NCBI RefSeq assembly: GCF_006937785.1
Contig: NZ_SJEE01000021.1
Coordinates: 21,027-85,026, forward strand
Direction of reading: 5' to 3'
Source: Pseudanabaena sp. UWO311
Lineage (GTDB): Bacteria; Cyanobacteriota; Cyanobacteriia; Pseudanabaenales; Pseudanabaenaceae
Length of the DNA stretch: 64,000 bases
Below the pieces are notes generated by a model. That model ran no database searches and was not told the origin of the DNA. It saw nothing but the letters and a program-made list of their open reading frames with translations. The position numbers and the translations under genes were made by a program. Within the stretch, counting starts at the first letter, position 1. Every line of letters begins with the position of its first letter. Below are positions 51,922-62,014 of this stretch, piece after piece.

Positions 51922-52069
51922 ATTTTGCTTTACGTTTATTCAAGTCTTCTAGATAAGCCCGTTGGTAACTGAGAAATCTATTGTGCCATTCTTGAAAACG
52001 GCGATCGCCATCACGCACCAACATTTGACGATATTTTTCCGAAGAAATATATGGTTTTGAAGTTGACAT
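51920..52069 (-). CDS. Small conserved 49-residue protein
   Basis: Reads MSTSKPYISSEKYRQMLVRD then GDRRFQEWHNRFLSYQRAYLEDLNKRKAK. It is basic and helical, with no membrane segment. Its stop lies in a strong terminator hairpin, which argues for a real gene. It is too short to be in ordinary ORF lists. I do not recognise a family. It lies between serA and prmC on the same strand. Confidence 0.55.
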   Translation of the reverse strand: MSTSKPYISSEKYRQMLVRDGDRRFQEWHNRFLSYQRAYLEDLNKRKAK

Positions 52070-52124
52070 AATACAAACCCGCTAAATTTAGTTCATAAGG
52101 TAACGCATTGCGTCACCATCTAAA

Positions 52125-53708
52125 CTATAGCTTCACCACAAAAGCATCGGTTACGCCTTGAATATGCACGATTTCATCAACTAAACCACTAGGCAATGGA
52201 TCATCAATATTCAAGACCATTACCGCTTCGCCACGAACCATACGACGACCAACTTGCATACTGGCAATATTCACGTTGAAACTACCAAGCAACGAGCCGA
52301 TTCTACCGATGATACCTGGCATGTCACGGTGAAGTGTTAACAACATGTAATGGGTAGGTGCGACGTTAATTGGGAAACCATTGATGCTGGTAATCCGAAT
52401 TTCTGATTTACCAAGTAATGCGCCCGTTACTGACTGTTCGCCTTGGCTGCCATGAGCTGTTAGGTGAATTGAGCCACTGTAATCTTCAACCGAAGGATCG
52501 CGGGTTTCAGTGACGTGAATACCACGTTCTTTGGCTTCAATGCTGGCATTGACAAAGTTAACCCGTTCGCGCAAAGCAGGAGAAAGCAAACCTTTGAGAG
52601 AAGCTACGACGATTGGTTGACTTTCGCTGTTAGCGATTTCACCTTGGAGCTTGACATTGAGAGTATCGACACGACCACCAGCCAGTTGTCCAACCAGATT
52701 GCCCAACATTTCGGCAAGTTGGAGATAAGGCTTGAGTTTTTGCCATACATCGGGACGTAAACCAGGGATATTTACCGCCGATCGCGCTGGTAAGCCCAAC
52801 AAAACATCACGAATTTGTTCGGCGACATCGACAGCTACATTGGTTTGAGCTTCTTCGGTAGATGCACCAAGATGCGGGGTTAAGATGACGTTAGCGCCGA
52901 GTTCGCGCAAACCAGACTCAGCTTCAAGTGGTTCATTTTCAAATACATCAAGGGCAATGCCGCCGACTTTACCGCTCTTGATTGCTTCAGCGATCGCGAC
53001 TTCATCAATGATCCCGCCTCTGGCGCAGTTGATGATTCTTACGCCATCTTTCATGATGGCGATGCGATCGGCATTAATTAGATGTGCAGTGTCCTTAGTT
53101 TTGGGCAAATGCAATGTGATGTAATCTGCTTCACGCAGCAAAATTTCTAGATCCACTAGGTTTACACCAAGTTTCTCGGCGCGTTCAGCCGTTAAGTAGG
53201 GATCGTAGGCGAGAATCCGCATTCCTAAAGACTTGGCAACTGTGGCTACATGGGAGCCGATTTTTCCTAAGCCAAGAATACCAAGGGTTTTCTTGTAAAC
53301 CTCAACACCAGTAAAGCTTTTACGATCCCACTTACCACCCTTAAGGGATTGGTTTGCAGCAGGAATAAAGCGCGATAGCGACATCATCATCGCGAGGGTA
53401 TGCTCAGCCGCTGCGATCGTGTTACCTTCGGGTGAATTAACAACGACAATCCCCATCCTTGTGGCTGTAGGAACGTCTACGTTATCGACCCCAACACCAG
53501 CACGACCGATGATTTTGAGGTTTTTACCAGCTTCAACAGCTTCTTTGGTGAGTTTTGTGCCAGAGCGAATCATGATCGCATCATATTCTGGAAGAATTTG
53601 AATTAATTCTTCTGGACTGAGAGTTGTTTTTACGTCAACAGTGGCGACTTGAGAGAGGATATCGATACCAACTTGATCGATGGGGTCAGAAACGAGAACT
53701 TTGGGCAT
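52125..53708 (-). CDS. serA: D-3-phosphoglycerate dehydrogenase
   Basis: 527 residues, the long form with a C-terminal regulatory part. It oxidises 3-phosphoglycerate with NAD+ in the first step of serine synthesis. VGIDILSQVATVDVKTTLSP starts the substrate domain; GRAGVGVDNVDVPTA and the NAD-binding LGILGLGKIGSHVATVAKSLGM follow. The catalytic CARGGIIDEVA block and LTPHLGASTEEAQ with His are present. The last 85 residues are an ACT domain (LTLHRDMPGIIGRIGSLLG), used for serine feedback in relatives. A weak hairpin lies after the stop (about 52099-52117). Confidence 0.96.
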   Translation of the reverse strand: MPKVLVSDPIDQVGIDILSQVATVDVKTTLSPEELIQILPEYDAIMIRSGTKLTKEAVEAGKNLKIIGRAGVGVDNVDVPTATRMGIVVVNSPEGNTIAAAEHTLAMMMSLSRFIPAANQSLKGGKWDRKSFTGVEVYKKTLGILGLGKIGSHVATVAKSLGMRILAYDPYLTAERAEKLGVNLVDLEILLREADYITLHLPKTKDTAHLINADRIAIMKDGVRIINCARGGIIDEVAIAEAIKSGKVGGIALDVFENEPLEAESGLRELGANVILTPHLGASTEEAQTNVAVDVAEQIRDVLLGLPARSAVNIPGLRPDVWQKLKPYLQLAEMLGNLVGQLAGGRVDTLNVKLQGEIANSESQPIVVASLKGLLSPALRERVNFVNASIEAKERGIHVTETRDPSVEDYSGSIHLTAHGSQGEQSVTGALLGKSEIRITSINGFPINVAPTHYMLLTLHRDMPGIIGRIGSLLGSFNVNIASMQVGRRMVRGEAVMVLNIDDPLPSGLVDEIVHIQGVTDAFVVKL

Positions 53709-54070
53709 AACGATTAAAAAATGTACCAGTGCCTATAGCGGAAGGTTTGCGGCTACGCTCTAAATCCTAAACGCCCTTGAATCAACGCAAGATAAACGCT
53801 AGATATCACGCAGCTTAGACACACTAAGACGACAATAATTGCTTACATTAATAATATTAAAGCAAAAATGAACGCTCCCACGTTACATACAGAGCTTTGC
53901 GCTCAAACCCGAACAAATAAATATTTTAAAAGTGTTGCTCTGCAACACTTTTAAAATATTTATTTGTTCGTTTAACAAGAAATTGCTGTAAAATCCTGTA
54001 TTGCTGAATATAGTTAACTCTAAAACTAAAAAGCTGATTGGTTGCTAAGCAACCAATCAGCTTTTTAGTT
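53709..54070. other. Intergenic region with two long palindromes
   Basis: 362 bp between serA's start and the CHRD stop. It holds two of the longest perfect inverted repeats of the window (53910-53970 and 54021-54073). Nothing else is recognisable except an ATACAG(A/C)GCTTTGCGCT block before the first, which recurs at about 56624. Confidence 0.6.
53910..53970. repeat. 29-bp perfect inverted repeat
   Basis: Arms 53910-53938 and 53942-53970 pair without a single mismatch around TCT. The tip AGTGTTGC-TCT-GCAACACT is nearly the same as at 56654-56700, and the 25 bp to its left are also similar between the two sites. It is the longest perfect stem in the window. Confidence 0.9.
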
Positions 54071-54073
54071 TTA
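54021..54073. terminator. 26-bp perfect inverted repeat at the CHRD gene end
   Basis: Arms 54021-54046 and 54048-54073 pair perfectly around A (tip GTTGCT-A-AGCAAC). It includes the stop codon of the CHRD gene on the minus strand. A/T-rich ends could support termination. Confidence 0.85.
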
Positions 54074-54715
54074 CGACTGTGCGTTTAAAATACCGCGCAA
54101 CTCCCCAGCACGATTAGATTTGGTGTGAATATCGACATATAGGCCACCACTATTAAGAGCTTGGAGTTGCTCATCTGTTAGCTTATATTCGCCCTTGACA
54201 TTGCCGCTGACACCATCTGAATTAACTTGCACTTGCAGCGCGTACTGGAAAGGCCCATTAGCATTAGCTGATCCCTTATGAATATGTACACCTGAAGTAA
54301 TATTTGGATTTGGAGGGGCTACAGGATCAGTAGCATAGTCACGTAAAGGGCTATTTAAACCATAAAAACTGCCACGCACAATTAATCGATCGCCGATCAA
54401 GGCTGCTCCAAGCACACCTGAGGCGTTCGTTGTCGCTGGATTCGGGTAAACTTCAGCACCTGACAATATTGCAGCAAATCGAGTGAAACTAGCACCTTGG
54501 CTAATCAAATTCCCTTGAGAAATAAGTTCAGCCTCAGCTTGCTGTTGATAGGTTGCTAAACTGATAGTGGTATTAATTAGCTGCGAAACATTGATTTTGG
54601 GAGCGCGGTTATAAGATTGAGCTGGTGCACTAATATTTATTGCAAGTAAGCAAATGGTGATACCAATTGCCATGCTGAATAAAAGCTTCTGATATTTCTT
54701 AAAAACCTTAATCAT
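54071..54715 (-). CDS. CHRD domain protein, exported
   Basis: 214 residues from ATG 54715; the frame extends upstream to 54796, but 54715 begins the signal peptide (LLFSMAIGITICLLAINISAPAQS). The mature part has the CHRD domain: FAAILSGAEVYPNPATTNASGVLGAALIG, LRDYATDP, SGVHIHKGSAN, and LNSGGLYVDIHTKSNRAGELRGIL. CHRD domains occur in chordin and in bacterial exported proteins and may bind metal or partner proteins. Bacterial function is unknown. Confidence 0.88.
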   Translation of the reverse strand: MIKVFKKYQKLLFSMAIGITICLLAINISAPAQSYNRAPKINVSQLINTTISLATYQQQAEAELISQGNLISQGASFTRFAAILSGAEVYPNPATTNASGVLGAALIGDRLIVRGSFYGLNSPLRDYATDPVAPPNPNITSGVHIHKGSANANGPFQYALQVQVNSDGVSGNVKGEYKLTDEQLQALNSGGLYVDIHTKSNRAGELRGILNAQS

Positions 54716-54834
54716 ATTGTCGTTTCCCGATTTATGTAGATTGGGTTGATTTCTCTGAATATGATTACGTCCAAAAGTTATGTTTGGATTCAGCATTAAT
54801 TAGATTGTTTTAGAGTCGTATATATTTCGTTAAT

Positions 54835-55602
54835 ATGCAATATTTACTGATTTTTGGGGCGGCGTTGTTGGCTGGTGGAATCAATGGCATCGCAGGGGGC
54901 GGCAGTTTTATATTGTTCCCTGTTCTCATGTTTGTCGGTATTCCGCCTATAACGGCTAATGCCACTAATGCGATCGCCTTACTTCCTGGTACGTTAGCCA
55001 GTGCAGGAGCCTATCGCCATGAATTTGATAAGGATAAGCGATCGCTAATTCAAGTATGCATATTAGGAGTGATCGGAGGGCTTGCAGGGGCAATTTTGCT
55101 ACTAAGAACGCCATCTGCAACATTTTTGCAAGTTTTACCATATCTACTACTGACAGCGACATTGGCTTTTGCTTTTAGTAACAAAATGACGGTATGGGTT
55201 GAGCAACAACAAGATCGATTCACTAAGCTTAGAGAATTACGAACTGTCTTAATTACAATCTTGCAATTAGTTGTAGCTATTTATGGCGGCTTTTTTGGAG
55301 GTGGTATGGGGATTTTATTTCTGGCAACCTTTGCGCTGATGGGGATGACTAATATCCATCGCATGAATGCCTATAAGACCATGCTCACCAGTTGTATTAA
55401 TGCGGTAATAGTGATTCCCTTTGTTAATGCGGGGGTAATTCTTTGGCAAGAGGGTGCGATCGCGGCGATTGGTGCGGCGATTGGTGGATATATCAGTGCT
55501 TACTATGTTCAAAAGATCCCACCCATTGTAGTCAAGCGATTTGTAATTGGTGTTGGTTCAGCGATGACGCTGTACTTTTTTATTAAAAGTTGGCTGGCTT
55601 AA
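54835..55602 (+). CDS. TauE/SafE family sulfite/anion exporter
   Basis: 255 residues with about seven to eight membrane helices. The family start AALLAGGINGIAGGGSFILFPVLM with its TANATNAIALLPG segment is clear, and a second half-repeat reads GFFGGGMGILFLATFALMG. TauE/SafE proteins export sulfite, sulfoacetate or related anions. The specific substrate here is unknown. An inverted repeat follows the stop by 2 bp. Confidence 0.92.
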   Translation: MQYLLIFGAALLAGGINGIAGGGSFILFPVLMFVGIPPITANATNAIALLPGTLASAGAYRHEFDKDKRSLIQVCILGVIGGLAGAILLLRTPSATFLQVLPYLLLTATLAFAFSNKMTVWVEQQQDRFTKLRELRTVLITILQLVVAIYGGFFGGGMGILFLATFALMGMTNIHRMNAYKTMLTSCINAVIVIPFVNAGVILWQEGAIAAIGAAIGGYISAYYVQKIPPIVVKRFVIGVGSAMTLYFFIKSWLA

Positions 55603-55604
55603 TC

Positions 55605-55657
55605 AAAGCTACCCAAATAAAGGCGGCGCTCCACGCCGCCTTTATTTGGGTAGCTTT
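55605..55657. terminator. 24-bp perfect inverted repeat
   Basis: Arms 55605-55628 and 55634-55657 pair perfectly around CTCCA. It begins 2 nt after the exporter stop and lies before the hydrolase start, on the same strand, so it may terminate the exporter transcript. Confidence 0.8.
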
Positions 55658-55743
55658 GCGGAACAACGCACTTAAGCTCATTGTCTTGTTATATGATCGG
55701 ATCAGCGATCGCATTTTATCTGCAACTATAGGCTTTTCTCTAT

Positions 55744-56607
55744 ATGTCCAGTGTCATCATTCAAGGAGCAAAACATAGTTATAGCCTTACAACTCCTACA
55801 CACGCAAAAAAGCAAGTTCCAACGATCGCTTTTTTACATGGTTGGATGCTCAGTCAGGCTTATTGGCAACCATTGATTAGTCAGCTACAACCTGATTTCC
55901 AATGCTTATCCTATGATTTACGAGGGTTTGGGCTTTCTGAAATTAGCGATCGCAATGACTATTCGTTAATTAGTTATGCAAGAGATTTAGAAGCGTTACT
56001 TGATCATTTAGAGCTTTCGCAGGTTTGGTTGGTGGGGCATTCCCTTGGCGGTGCGATCGCTTTATGGGCAGCACATTTATTTAGCGATCGGATTTTAGGT
56101 GTTGTTTGTCTAAATGCAGGCGGCGGTATTTATATCAAAGAAGAGTTTGAGAAGTTTCGGACAGCAGGCAAAATTATTTTAAAATTACGCCCCAAGTGGC
56201 TACAAAATATACCTCTAGTTCATGTTCAATTTGCCAAAGATAGTGTCAAGTATCCTTTGGATCAGTCTTGGGGTAAACAAAGAGCGATAGATTTTGTGTC
56301 TGCTAAATATCAAGCGGCAAAAGGAACTTTGCTAGATTCTACTAGTGAACAGGAAGTTCACAAGCTCCCGCAAATCGTCTCAAGGTTGCAACAACCCATT
56401 TATTTTGTAGCTGGAGCAGATGACACCATAATGGAACCAAAATATGTAAATCATCTTGCTAGTTTCCATTATTCTTTTAATGGTTATGGGGAGAATGTTT
56501 TTGAATTTCCAGATTGTGGACATATGGCAATGCTAGAGCAGACAAATCTACTACATAGGCTGCTGTTGGATTTATTAGCAAAACCTATTACTTCGTCTTG
56601 TCTGTAA
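55744..56607 (+). CDS. Alpha/beta hydrolase
   Basis: 287 residues. The fold's elements are FLHGWMLSQAYW (oxyanion HGW), YDLRGFGLSE, the nucleophile elbow VGHSLGGAI with Ser about residue 100, Asp in VAGADDTI and His in DCGHMAML near residue 260. No signal peptide. Such enzymes include haloperoxidases, esterases and lipases; the substrate cannot be told from sequence. A palindrome lies 46 bp after the stop. Confidence 0.88.
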   Translation: MSSVIIQGAKHSYSLTTPTHAKKQVPTIAFLHGWMLSQAYWQPLISQLQPDFQCLSYDLRGFGLSEISDRNDYSLISYARDLEALLDHLELSQVWLVGHSLGGAIALWAAHLFSDRILGVVCLNAGGGIYIKEEFEKFRTAGKIILKLRPKWLQNIPLVHVQFAKDSVKYPLDQSWGKQRAIDFVSAKYQAAKGTLLDSTSEQEVHKLPQIVSRLQQPIYFVAGADDTIMEPKYVNHLASFHYSFNGYGENVFEFPDCGHMAMLEQTNLLHRLLLDLLAKPITSSCL

Positions 56608-56653
56608 TCTGGCTGCCGCCATTGATACAGCGCTTTGCGCTGAAACTCAAACT

Positions 56654-56700
56654 AAGAACCTTTTGAAAGTGTTGCTAAGCAACACTTTCAAAAGGTTCTT
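56654..56700. repeat. 23-bp perfect inverted repeat
   Basis: Arms 56654-56676 and 56678-56700 pair perfectly around A. The centre AGTGTTGCT-A-AGCAACACT and the preceding ATACAGCGCTTTGCGCT sequence parallel those at about 53891-53970. It lies between convergent hydrolase and carB genes. Confidence 0.85.
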
Positions 56701-56730
56701 CTAACTCATTTGAGCAAAAATTTCGGCAAG

Positions 56731-56773
56731 CCCAAAATTAGGGTGCGTTACGCTGACGCTAACACACCCTACA
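56731..56773. repeat. Short dispersed repeat GGGTGCGTTACGCTGACGC type
   Basis: A GTGCGTTACGCTGACGCTAA core followed by CACACCCT, which folds back on the opening AGGGTGCG. I recognise this type of sequence as a recurrent intergenic repeat in cyanobacteria; the copy here lies just after the carB stop on the minus strand. Confidence 0.5.
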
Positions 56774-56775
56774 GC

Positions 56776-59700
56776 TTAAGCATAATCCTGAAGTGCGGTT
56801 ACGGAAATACCGCCAGTCTGTAAGGCTCGTATAGCTGCGATCGCGGCTTTTGCACCAGCTAATGTTGTAATCACAGGGATTTTATAAGCCATCGCGGTGC
56901 GGCGGATCATCTTGCCATCGGTTTTCGCTTCTTCTCCACTGGGTGAATTAACAATCAATTGAATTTGACCATTTTTCATCACGTCACTAATGTTTGGACG
57001 ACCTTCATGAACCTTGAGAACCTGCTTTGATTCAATGCTGTTGCGGCGCAGAACTTTGTGAGTCCCTTCTGTCGCCACGACTTTAAATCCAAGTTCAACA
57101 AAGGCTTCAGCAACTGTCGAAATACCGCTTTTATCGCGATCGTTGACCGAGATAAAGACAGTTCCTTCAAGGGGAAGATGCGTACCAGCGCCAAGTTGTG
57201 CTTTAGCAAAAGCACGTCCGAACTCGGTATCGATGCCCATGACTTCACCAGTCGATCGCATTTCGGGTCCCAAAATTGTATCGGTTCCCGCGAACTTAGC
57301 AAAGGGAAGTACAGCTTCCTTAATTGAGATGTGCTTGGGAATTACTTCTTCAGTTAAGCCGAGTTCCGCAAGGGTCGCACCAGCCATAATTCGTGAAGCA
57401 TAGTTAACGAGGGGAACGTTAATTGCTTTACTGACGTATGGAACAGTCCGCGAGGCGCGGGGATTAGCTTCAAGGATAAAGACTTTGCTCTCCTTGAGGT
57501 TGTTGTTATTCAACTGCACGGCATATTGAATATTCATTAAGCCAATCACGTTCAGGGATTTAGCGAGGCTAATAGTCCATTTGCGAATGGTGGCAAGAAC
57601 TTCAGGGGGTAAAGAGAAAGTAGGAATCGAACAAGCCGAGTCGCCTGAGTGAATCCCTGCTTCTTCGATATGTTCCATAATGCCGCCGATGGTGACATTA
57701 CCCAGTTGATCAGCGATCGCATCCACATCTACTTCGATCGCACCCTCAAGGAAATGATCGATCAGCACAGGATGTTCTGGTTCGATGATAATGGCGCGGC
57801 GCATATAGTCTTCGAGTTCAGCATCGGAGTAGACTACCTCCATGCCACGACCACCAAGAACGTAGCTAGGACGGACAACTACAGGATAGCCAACACGTTG
57901 AGCAATTACTACGGCTTCTTCTTCAGAACGAGCTAAGCCATTATTTGGCTGCATGATGCCAATTTCTTGACAGATTGCTTCAAAACGTTCGCGGTCTTCA
58001 GCAATGTCAATGGAATCGGGTGAAGTTCCCCAAATCTTAGTGGTGGAGTTGGTATCTTGGAGATATTTCAACAAGGGAACCGAAAGTTTGAGCGGAGTTT
58101 GTCCACCAAATTGAATGATTACTCCTTCAGGTTTTTCCGCTTCGATGATGTTTAGTACATCTTCGCGGGTCAATGGCTCGAAATAGAGTCGATCGCTAGT
58201 GTCGTAATCCGTAGAAACAGTCTCAGGATTAGAGTTGACCATGATTGTCTCAAAACCTGCGGCGCGTAACGCATAGCTGGCATGACAGCAGCAATAGTCA
58301 AACTCAATCCCCTGTCCAATCCGATTCGGTCCACCACCGAGAATCATTACCTTGCGCTTAGTGGAAGGTAGAATTTCTGATTCTTCTTCGTAAGTCGAAT
58401 AGTGATAGGGAGTGAGTGCTTCAAACTCAGCCGCGCAGGTATCAACGGTTTTATAGGAAGGAATCACACCCAAATCTTTGCGATAGGCACGAACTGTATC
58501 TTCGTTTGTACCCGTGAGATAGGCAATTTGGCGATCGCTAAAGCCCATGCGCTTCGTTTCTAGCATCTCTTCTTTTTTGACGCTATCGAGCTTCCGACCT
58601 TTGATCGAAAGTTCCACATCGGTGATCTCGCGCATTTTTTGCAAGAACCAAGGATCGATATTGGTCAGTTCAAAAATCGCTTGTACCGATAAACCTGATA
58701 AAAATCCATCGCGAATTGAGAAAATGCGATCGGGATTAGGAACCCGCAGACTGTATTTGATTTTTTCCAGATCGGGTAAGGTTTCTTCGCGATCGCCACC
58801 AAAGCCAAAACGACCAACTTCAAGTGATCGCAATGCTTTCTGGAACGACTCTTGGAAAGTACGCCCGATCGCCATCGCTTCACCGACCGACTTCATCTGA
58901 GTAGTGAGAACCGCCTCAGATCCAGGGAATTTCTCAAAGGCAAAGCGAGGGATTTTGGTAACTACATAATCAATGGTTGGTTCAAAACTGGCAGGAGTTT
59001 TCTTAGTGATATCGTTAGAAATTTCATCAAGGGTATAGCCGACAGCAAGTTTCGCCGCAAATTTAGCGATCGGGAATCCTGTAGCTTTGGAGGCTAAAGC
59101 CGAACTACGCGACACGCGAGGATTCATCTCGATGACGACCACATCGCCATTTTCAGGATTGATCGAGAACTGAATATTCGAGCCGCCCGTCTCAACACCA
59201 ATTTCACGAATAATCTTGATCGAATAGTCACGCAAGCGCTGATATTCTTTGTCAGTCAGAGTCTGAGCAGGCGCAACCGTAATTGAGTCGCCCGTATGGA
59301 TACCCATCGGATCGATATTTTCGATGCTGCAAATAATCACCACGTTATCGGCGAGATCGCGCATCACCTCTAGCTCGTACTCTTTCCAGCCAATTAGCGA
59401 TCGCTCGATCAGGATTTGTGATACGGGACTCGCTTCTAAACCAGAGGCACAAATTTCTTCAAACTCCTCTTGGTTATAGGCAATACCGCCGCCAGTGCCG
59501 CCCATAGTGAAGGCAGGACGGATAATTAGGGGATAGGAGCCAATTTCTTGCGCGATCGCACGGGATTCTTCCATCGTCGTCCCTAAGCCCGATGGACACA
59601 TGGCAACACCAATGCGCTCCATCGCCTCTTTAAATAGCTTGCGATCCTCTGCCATCTCGATCGCTTCTAGTTTTGCGCCAATCAGTTCAACACCATATTT

Positions 59701-60027
59701 TTCTAAAACGCCCATTTTCGCAAGGGATACGGCTGTATTTAACGCTGTTTGTCCGCCCATCGTGGGCAGGATCGCATCAGGGCGCTCTTTCTCGATAATC
59801 TGGGCAACGACTTCAGGCGTAATCGGCTCAATGTATGTGCGATCGGCGGTGGCGGGATCAGTCATGATCGTCGCAGGATTGGAGTTAACTAGGATCACAT
59901 AGTAGCCCTCGTCCCGTAAAACCTTACAGGCTTGGGTTCCTGAGTAGTCAAATTCGCAGGCTTGCCCGATCACGATTGGGCCAGCGCCAATCAATAAAAT
60001 CTTTTGGATGTCAGTACGGCGGGGCAT
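56776..60027 (-). CDS. carB: Carbamoyl-phosphate synthase large chain
   Basis: 1083 residues, the normal length. It makes carbamoyl phosphate for arginine and pyrimidines from glutamine-derived ammonia, bicarbonate and two ATP, with CarA. Two ATP-grasp halves are visible: [20 protein letters not shown] and [15 protein letters not shown] in the first, [19 protein letters not shown] and [15 protein letters not shown] in the second. The C-terminal 130 residues ([22 protein letters not shown]) form the MGS-like allosteric domain. carA is not adjacent. Start ATG 60027. Confidence 0.97.
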   Translation of the reverse strand: MPRRTDIQKILLIGAGPIVIGQACEFDYSGTQACKVLRDEGYYVILVNSNPATIMTDPATADRTYIEPITPEVVAQIIEKERPDAILPTMGGQTALNTAVSLAKMGVLEKYGVELIGAKLEAIEMAEDRKLFKEAMERIGVAMCPSGLGTTMEESRAIAQEIGSYPLIIRPAFTMGGTGGGIAYNQEEFEEICASGLEASPVSQILIERSLIGWKEYELEVMRDLADNVVIICSIENIDPMGIHTGDSITVAPAQTLTDKEYQRLRDYSIKIIREIGVETGGSNIQFSINPENGDVVVIEMNPRVSRSSALASKATGFPIAKFAAKLAVGYTLDEISNDITKKTPASFEPTIDYVVTKIPRFAFEKFPGSEAVLTTQMKSVGEAMAIGRTFQESFQKALRSLEVGRFGFGGDREETLPDLEKIKYSLRVPNPDRIFSIRDGFLSGLSVQAIFELTNIDPWFLQKMREITDVELSIKGRKLDSVKKEEMLETKRMGFSDRQIAYLTGTNEDTVRAYRKDLGVIPSYKTVDTCAAEFEALTPYHYSTYEEESEILPSTKRKVMILGGGPNRIGQGIEFDYCCCHASYALRAAGFETIMVNSNPETVSTDYDTSDRLYFEPLTREDVLNIIEAEKPEGVIIQFGGQTPLKLSVPLLKYLQDTNSTTKIWGTSPDSIDIAEDRERFEAICQEIGIMQPNNGLARSEEEAVVIAQRVGYPVVVRPSYVLGGRGMEVVYSDAELEDYMRRAIIIEPEHPVLIDHFLEGAIEVDVDAIADQLGNVTIGGIMEHIEEAGIHSGDSACSIPTFSLPPEVLATIRKWTISLAKSLNVIGLMNIQYAVQLNNNNLKESKVFILEANPRASRTVPYVSKAINVPLVNYASRIMAGATLAELGLTEEVIPKHISIKEAVLPFAKFAGTDTILGPEMRSTGEVMGIDTEFGRAFAKAQLGAGTHLPLEGTVFISVNDRDKSGISTVAEAFVELGFKVVATEGTHKVLRRNSIESKQVLKVHEGRPNISDVMKNGQIQLIVNSPSGEEAKTDGKMIRRTAMAYKIPVITTLAGAKAAIAAIRALQTGGISVTALQDYA

Positions 60028-60303
60028 ATTATCTTGTATTTCTTAGGTAACTCGCAATACATTTTATAGCCTCATGGCGATCCTTTAGTATGTAGCGCAT
60101 GATGCTAATTGGTTTACTGACTACTAAGCAACCCTATTGCTCTTAAGGATTGAGGTAGTGCTAGAATGCGAAAATAATGGCAATAGCTGGGTTGAATAAC
60201 AAATTTGGAGCAGACAAACAGCTAAGGTTTTAGTCAATCTTTAAAGACATCTAAAGACCCTCAATTCAACGATTAGCCAGTAGAATAAAACGAGATATTT
60301 ACA

Positions 60304-61221
60304 ATGAATTCCAAAGACAATTTCCAAGAAAAAAGCTATCGGCAACATCAAGAGCACTTCAAGGAATTTAGCTCTGGCGGCAAGAATGAAGCCTATGCAA
60401 AAACATGGTTTGAGGAAGACACGGTTGATGCATGGCGGCATCAACGTATGTACCAACTCATTGATCCTATTTTAATAGAGGATCCACAAGCAAAGTGGCT
60501 TACTGTAGGCGATGGGAGATACGGCAAAGATGCTAATTATATTTTACAAAAAGGTTGTGAAGCTCTAGCGACTGACATATCGGATTATCTATTAGAAGAA
60601 GCAAAGGATATTGGATACATTTCTGCGTACAAGATGGAAAATGCTGAGTCATTATCATTTCAAGACTCTAAATTCGATTATGTTTTTTGCAAAGAAGCTT
60701 ATCATCATTTCCCTAGACCGATGCTTGCGCTTTATGAAATGTTGAGAGTGGCAAGCAAAGGGGTAATATTGATAGAGCCAAATGATGGTCAAATCAACAA
60801 TAGGATTTTAGAGATATTTCTCAGAGACTTGAAAAATATCATAAAATCTATATTCGGCAGAAAGAATACTGAGCGGCACTTCTTTGAGGAATCTGGTAAT
60901 TACGTATTCAGTATTTCGAGAAGAGAGATTGAGAAAGTTGCATTAGGACTAAATTATAAAGTAGTGGCTTTCAATGGAATAAATGATGTCTATTTTTCAG
61001 GCGTTGAGTATGAAAAGCTCTCAGAGAGAGGACCATTACAAAAAAAAATAAAATTCCGTATTAACATTAAAAATATTTTATGCAGACTAGGTTTTATGGA
61101 TTACGGAATTATTTCAGCGATAATTTTCAAGGAAGCCCCGCCCAAAGAATTAATCCAGCATCTAGCTAAAAGTGGTTATGAGATCATCTATCTCCCAGAC
61201 AATCCATACATCTCTGGCTAA
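60304..61221 (+). CDS. Class I SAM-dependent methyltransferase
   Basis: 305 residues. A Rossmann-type methyltransferase core shows the SAM site WLTVGDGRYGKDANYIL near residue 62, EALATDISDYLLEEAKDIG near 80, FDYVFCKEAYHHFPRPMLALYEM near 115 and GVILIEPNDGQINN near 145. The C-terminal 120 residues lack a known motif. The substrate is unknown, although the EAYHHFPRP block resembles family members acting on sugars or small molecules. The gene is A/T-rich toward its 3' end and stands between carB (divergent) and the small-gene cluster. Confidence 0.85.
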   Translation: MNSKDNFQEKSYRQHQEHFKEFSSGGKNEAYAKTWFEEDTVDAWRHQRMYQLIDPILIEDPQAKWLTVGDGRYGKDANYILQKGCEALATDISDYLLEEAKDIGYISAYKMENAESLSFQDSKFDYVFCKEAYHHFPRPMLALYEMLRVASKGVILIEPNDGQINNRILEIFLRDLKNIIKSIFGRKNTERHFFEESGNYVFSISRREIEKVALGLNYKVVAFNGINDVYFSGVEYEKLSERGPLQKKIKFRINIKNILCRLGFMDYGIISAIIFKEAPPKELIQHLAKSGYEIIYLPDNPYISG

Positions 61222-61320
61222 CAAGTCTTTGACCTTGACCACTATTTAACTATACTCCATTACGACAGGTGAGCTTTATCCTTATACCGAAGCGATATAA
61301 CCCGTTAAAGCTGTCTAATT

Positions 61321-61362
61321 AACCTAAAACCATACAGGTGTGCAACTGTATGGTTTTAGGTT
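61321..61362. repeat. 17-bp perfect inverted repeat
   Basis: Arms 61321-61337 and 61346-61362 pair perfectly around GTGTGCAA. It lies 100 bp after the methyltransferase stop in a 261-bp gap with no other recognisable feature. Confidence 0.75.
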
Positions 61363-61482
61363 TGCAATAAATTATGCCCATCTACATATTTCTATCCGAG
61401 ATTAGACTATTAGAAATGATTTGGTTCGTTGACAAGTTCCGAGAAGTAATTGGTAATTTAAAAGACAAAAGAAAGAAAATAA

Positions 61483-61986
61483 ATGCTAATGTCAAATTCA
61501 ATTAGTTACGAAAAAAGACCTGATCTTCATTCAGTACAAATGAATAATGGCTTGACTTCAGTCTTTATCTCTGTCATTGCGATCGCAGCTTCAATTCTTG
61601 CTAAAAACGATCTGCAACGAAAAATAGCTGTATGGTTTGCATCTCATGATCAAGGTTCTTTTGGTCTAGGTTTAGTTGGATTTGACGTAAGTGAACTACC
61701 TTGGAATCAAGATAACTTTGATGAGCAGAAGCATTTTATTCTGCAAGTTATTGATTCAACAAAAGGTCAGATGGGTTGGGAGATCCTTGATTATGAGCCG
61801 CATAAAGAATGGATTTTTACATCTCTAGAAAACTTTCGCATTCTCATTGAAGCATTTGAGATTCAGGATCGATGCAATCAAATCTCTGAAATATGGGGTT
61901 ATGTAAGCGAACCTAAGATGTTTATTCTATGCCCCAAGCATAATGTATATGAGCATGATGGTGGCTGTGTTCTATGCAATGACTAA
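61483..61986 (+). CDS. Hypothetical protein with C-terminal Cys-rich (zinc-ribbon-like) end
   Basis: 167 residues. The N-terminus has a hydrophobic stretch (GLTSVFISVIAIAASILA). The middle holds LGLVGFDVSELPWNQDNFDEQKHFILQVI, resembling immunity-protein folds, and the last 20 residues contain CPKHNVYEHDGGCVLC, a possible Cys/His metal site. I do not recognise a family. It is the first of four same-strand small genes, the last of which has a SUKH domain. Confidence 0.5.
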   Translation: MLMSNSISYEKRPDLHSVQMNNGLTSVFISVIAIAASILAKNDLQRKIAVWFASHDQGSFGLGLVGFDVSELPWNQDNFDEQKHFILQVIDSTKGQMGWEILDYEPHKEWIFTSLENFRILIEAFEIQDRCNQISEIWGYVSEPKMFILCPKHNVYEHDGGCVLCND

Positions 61987-62014
61987 ATTAATCTCAATTT
62001 GAATTGATATTATT

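Noticed and set aside
61416..61505. 29-codon frame beginning MIWFVDKFREVIGNL
   Set aside because: No ribosome-binding site, no recognisable family, and it overlaps the start of the 61483 gene in another frame.
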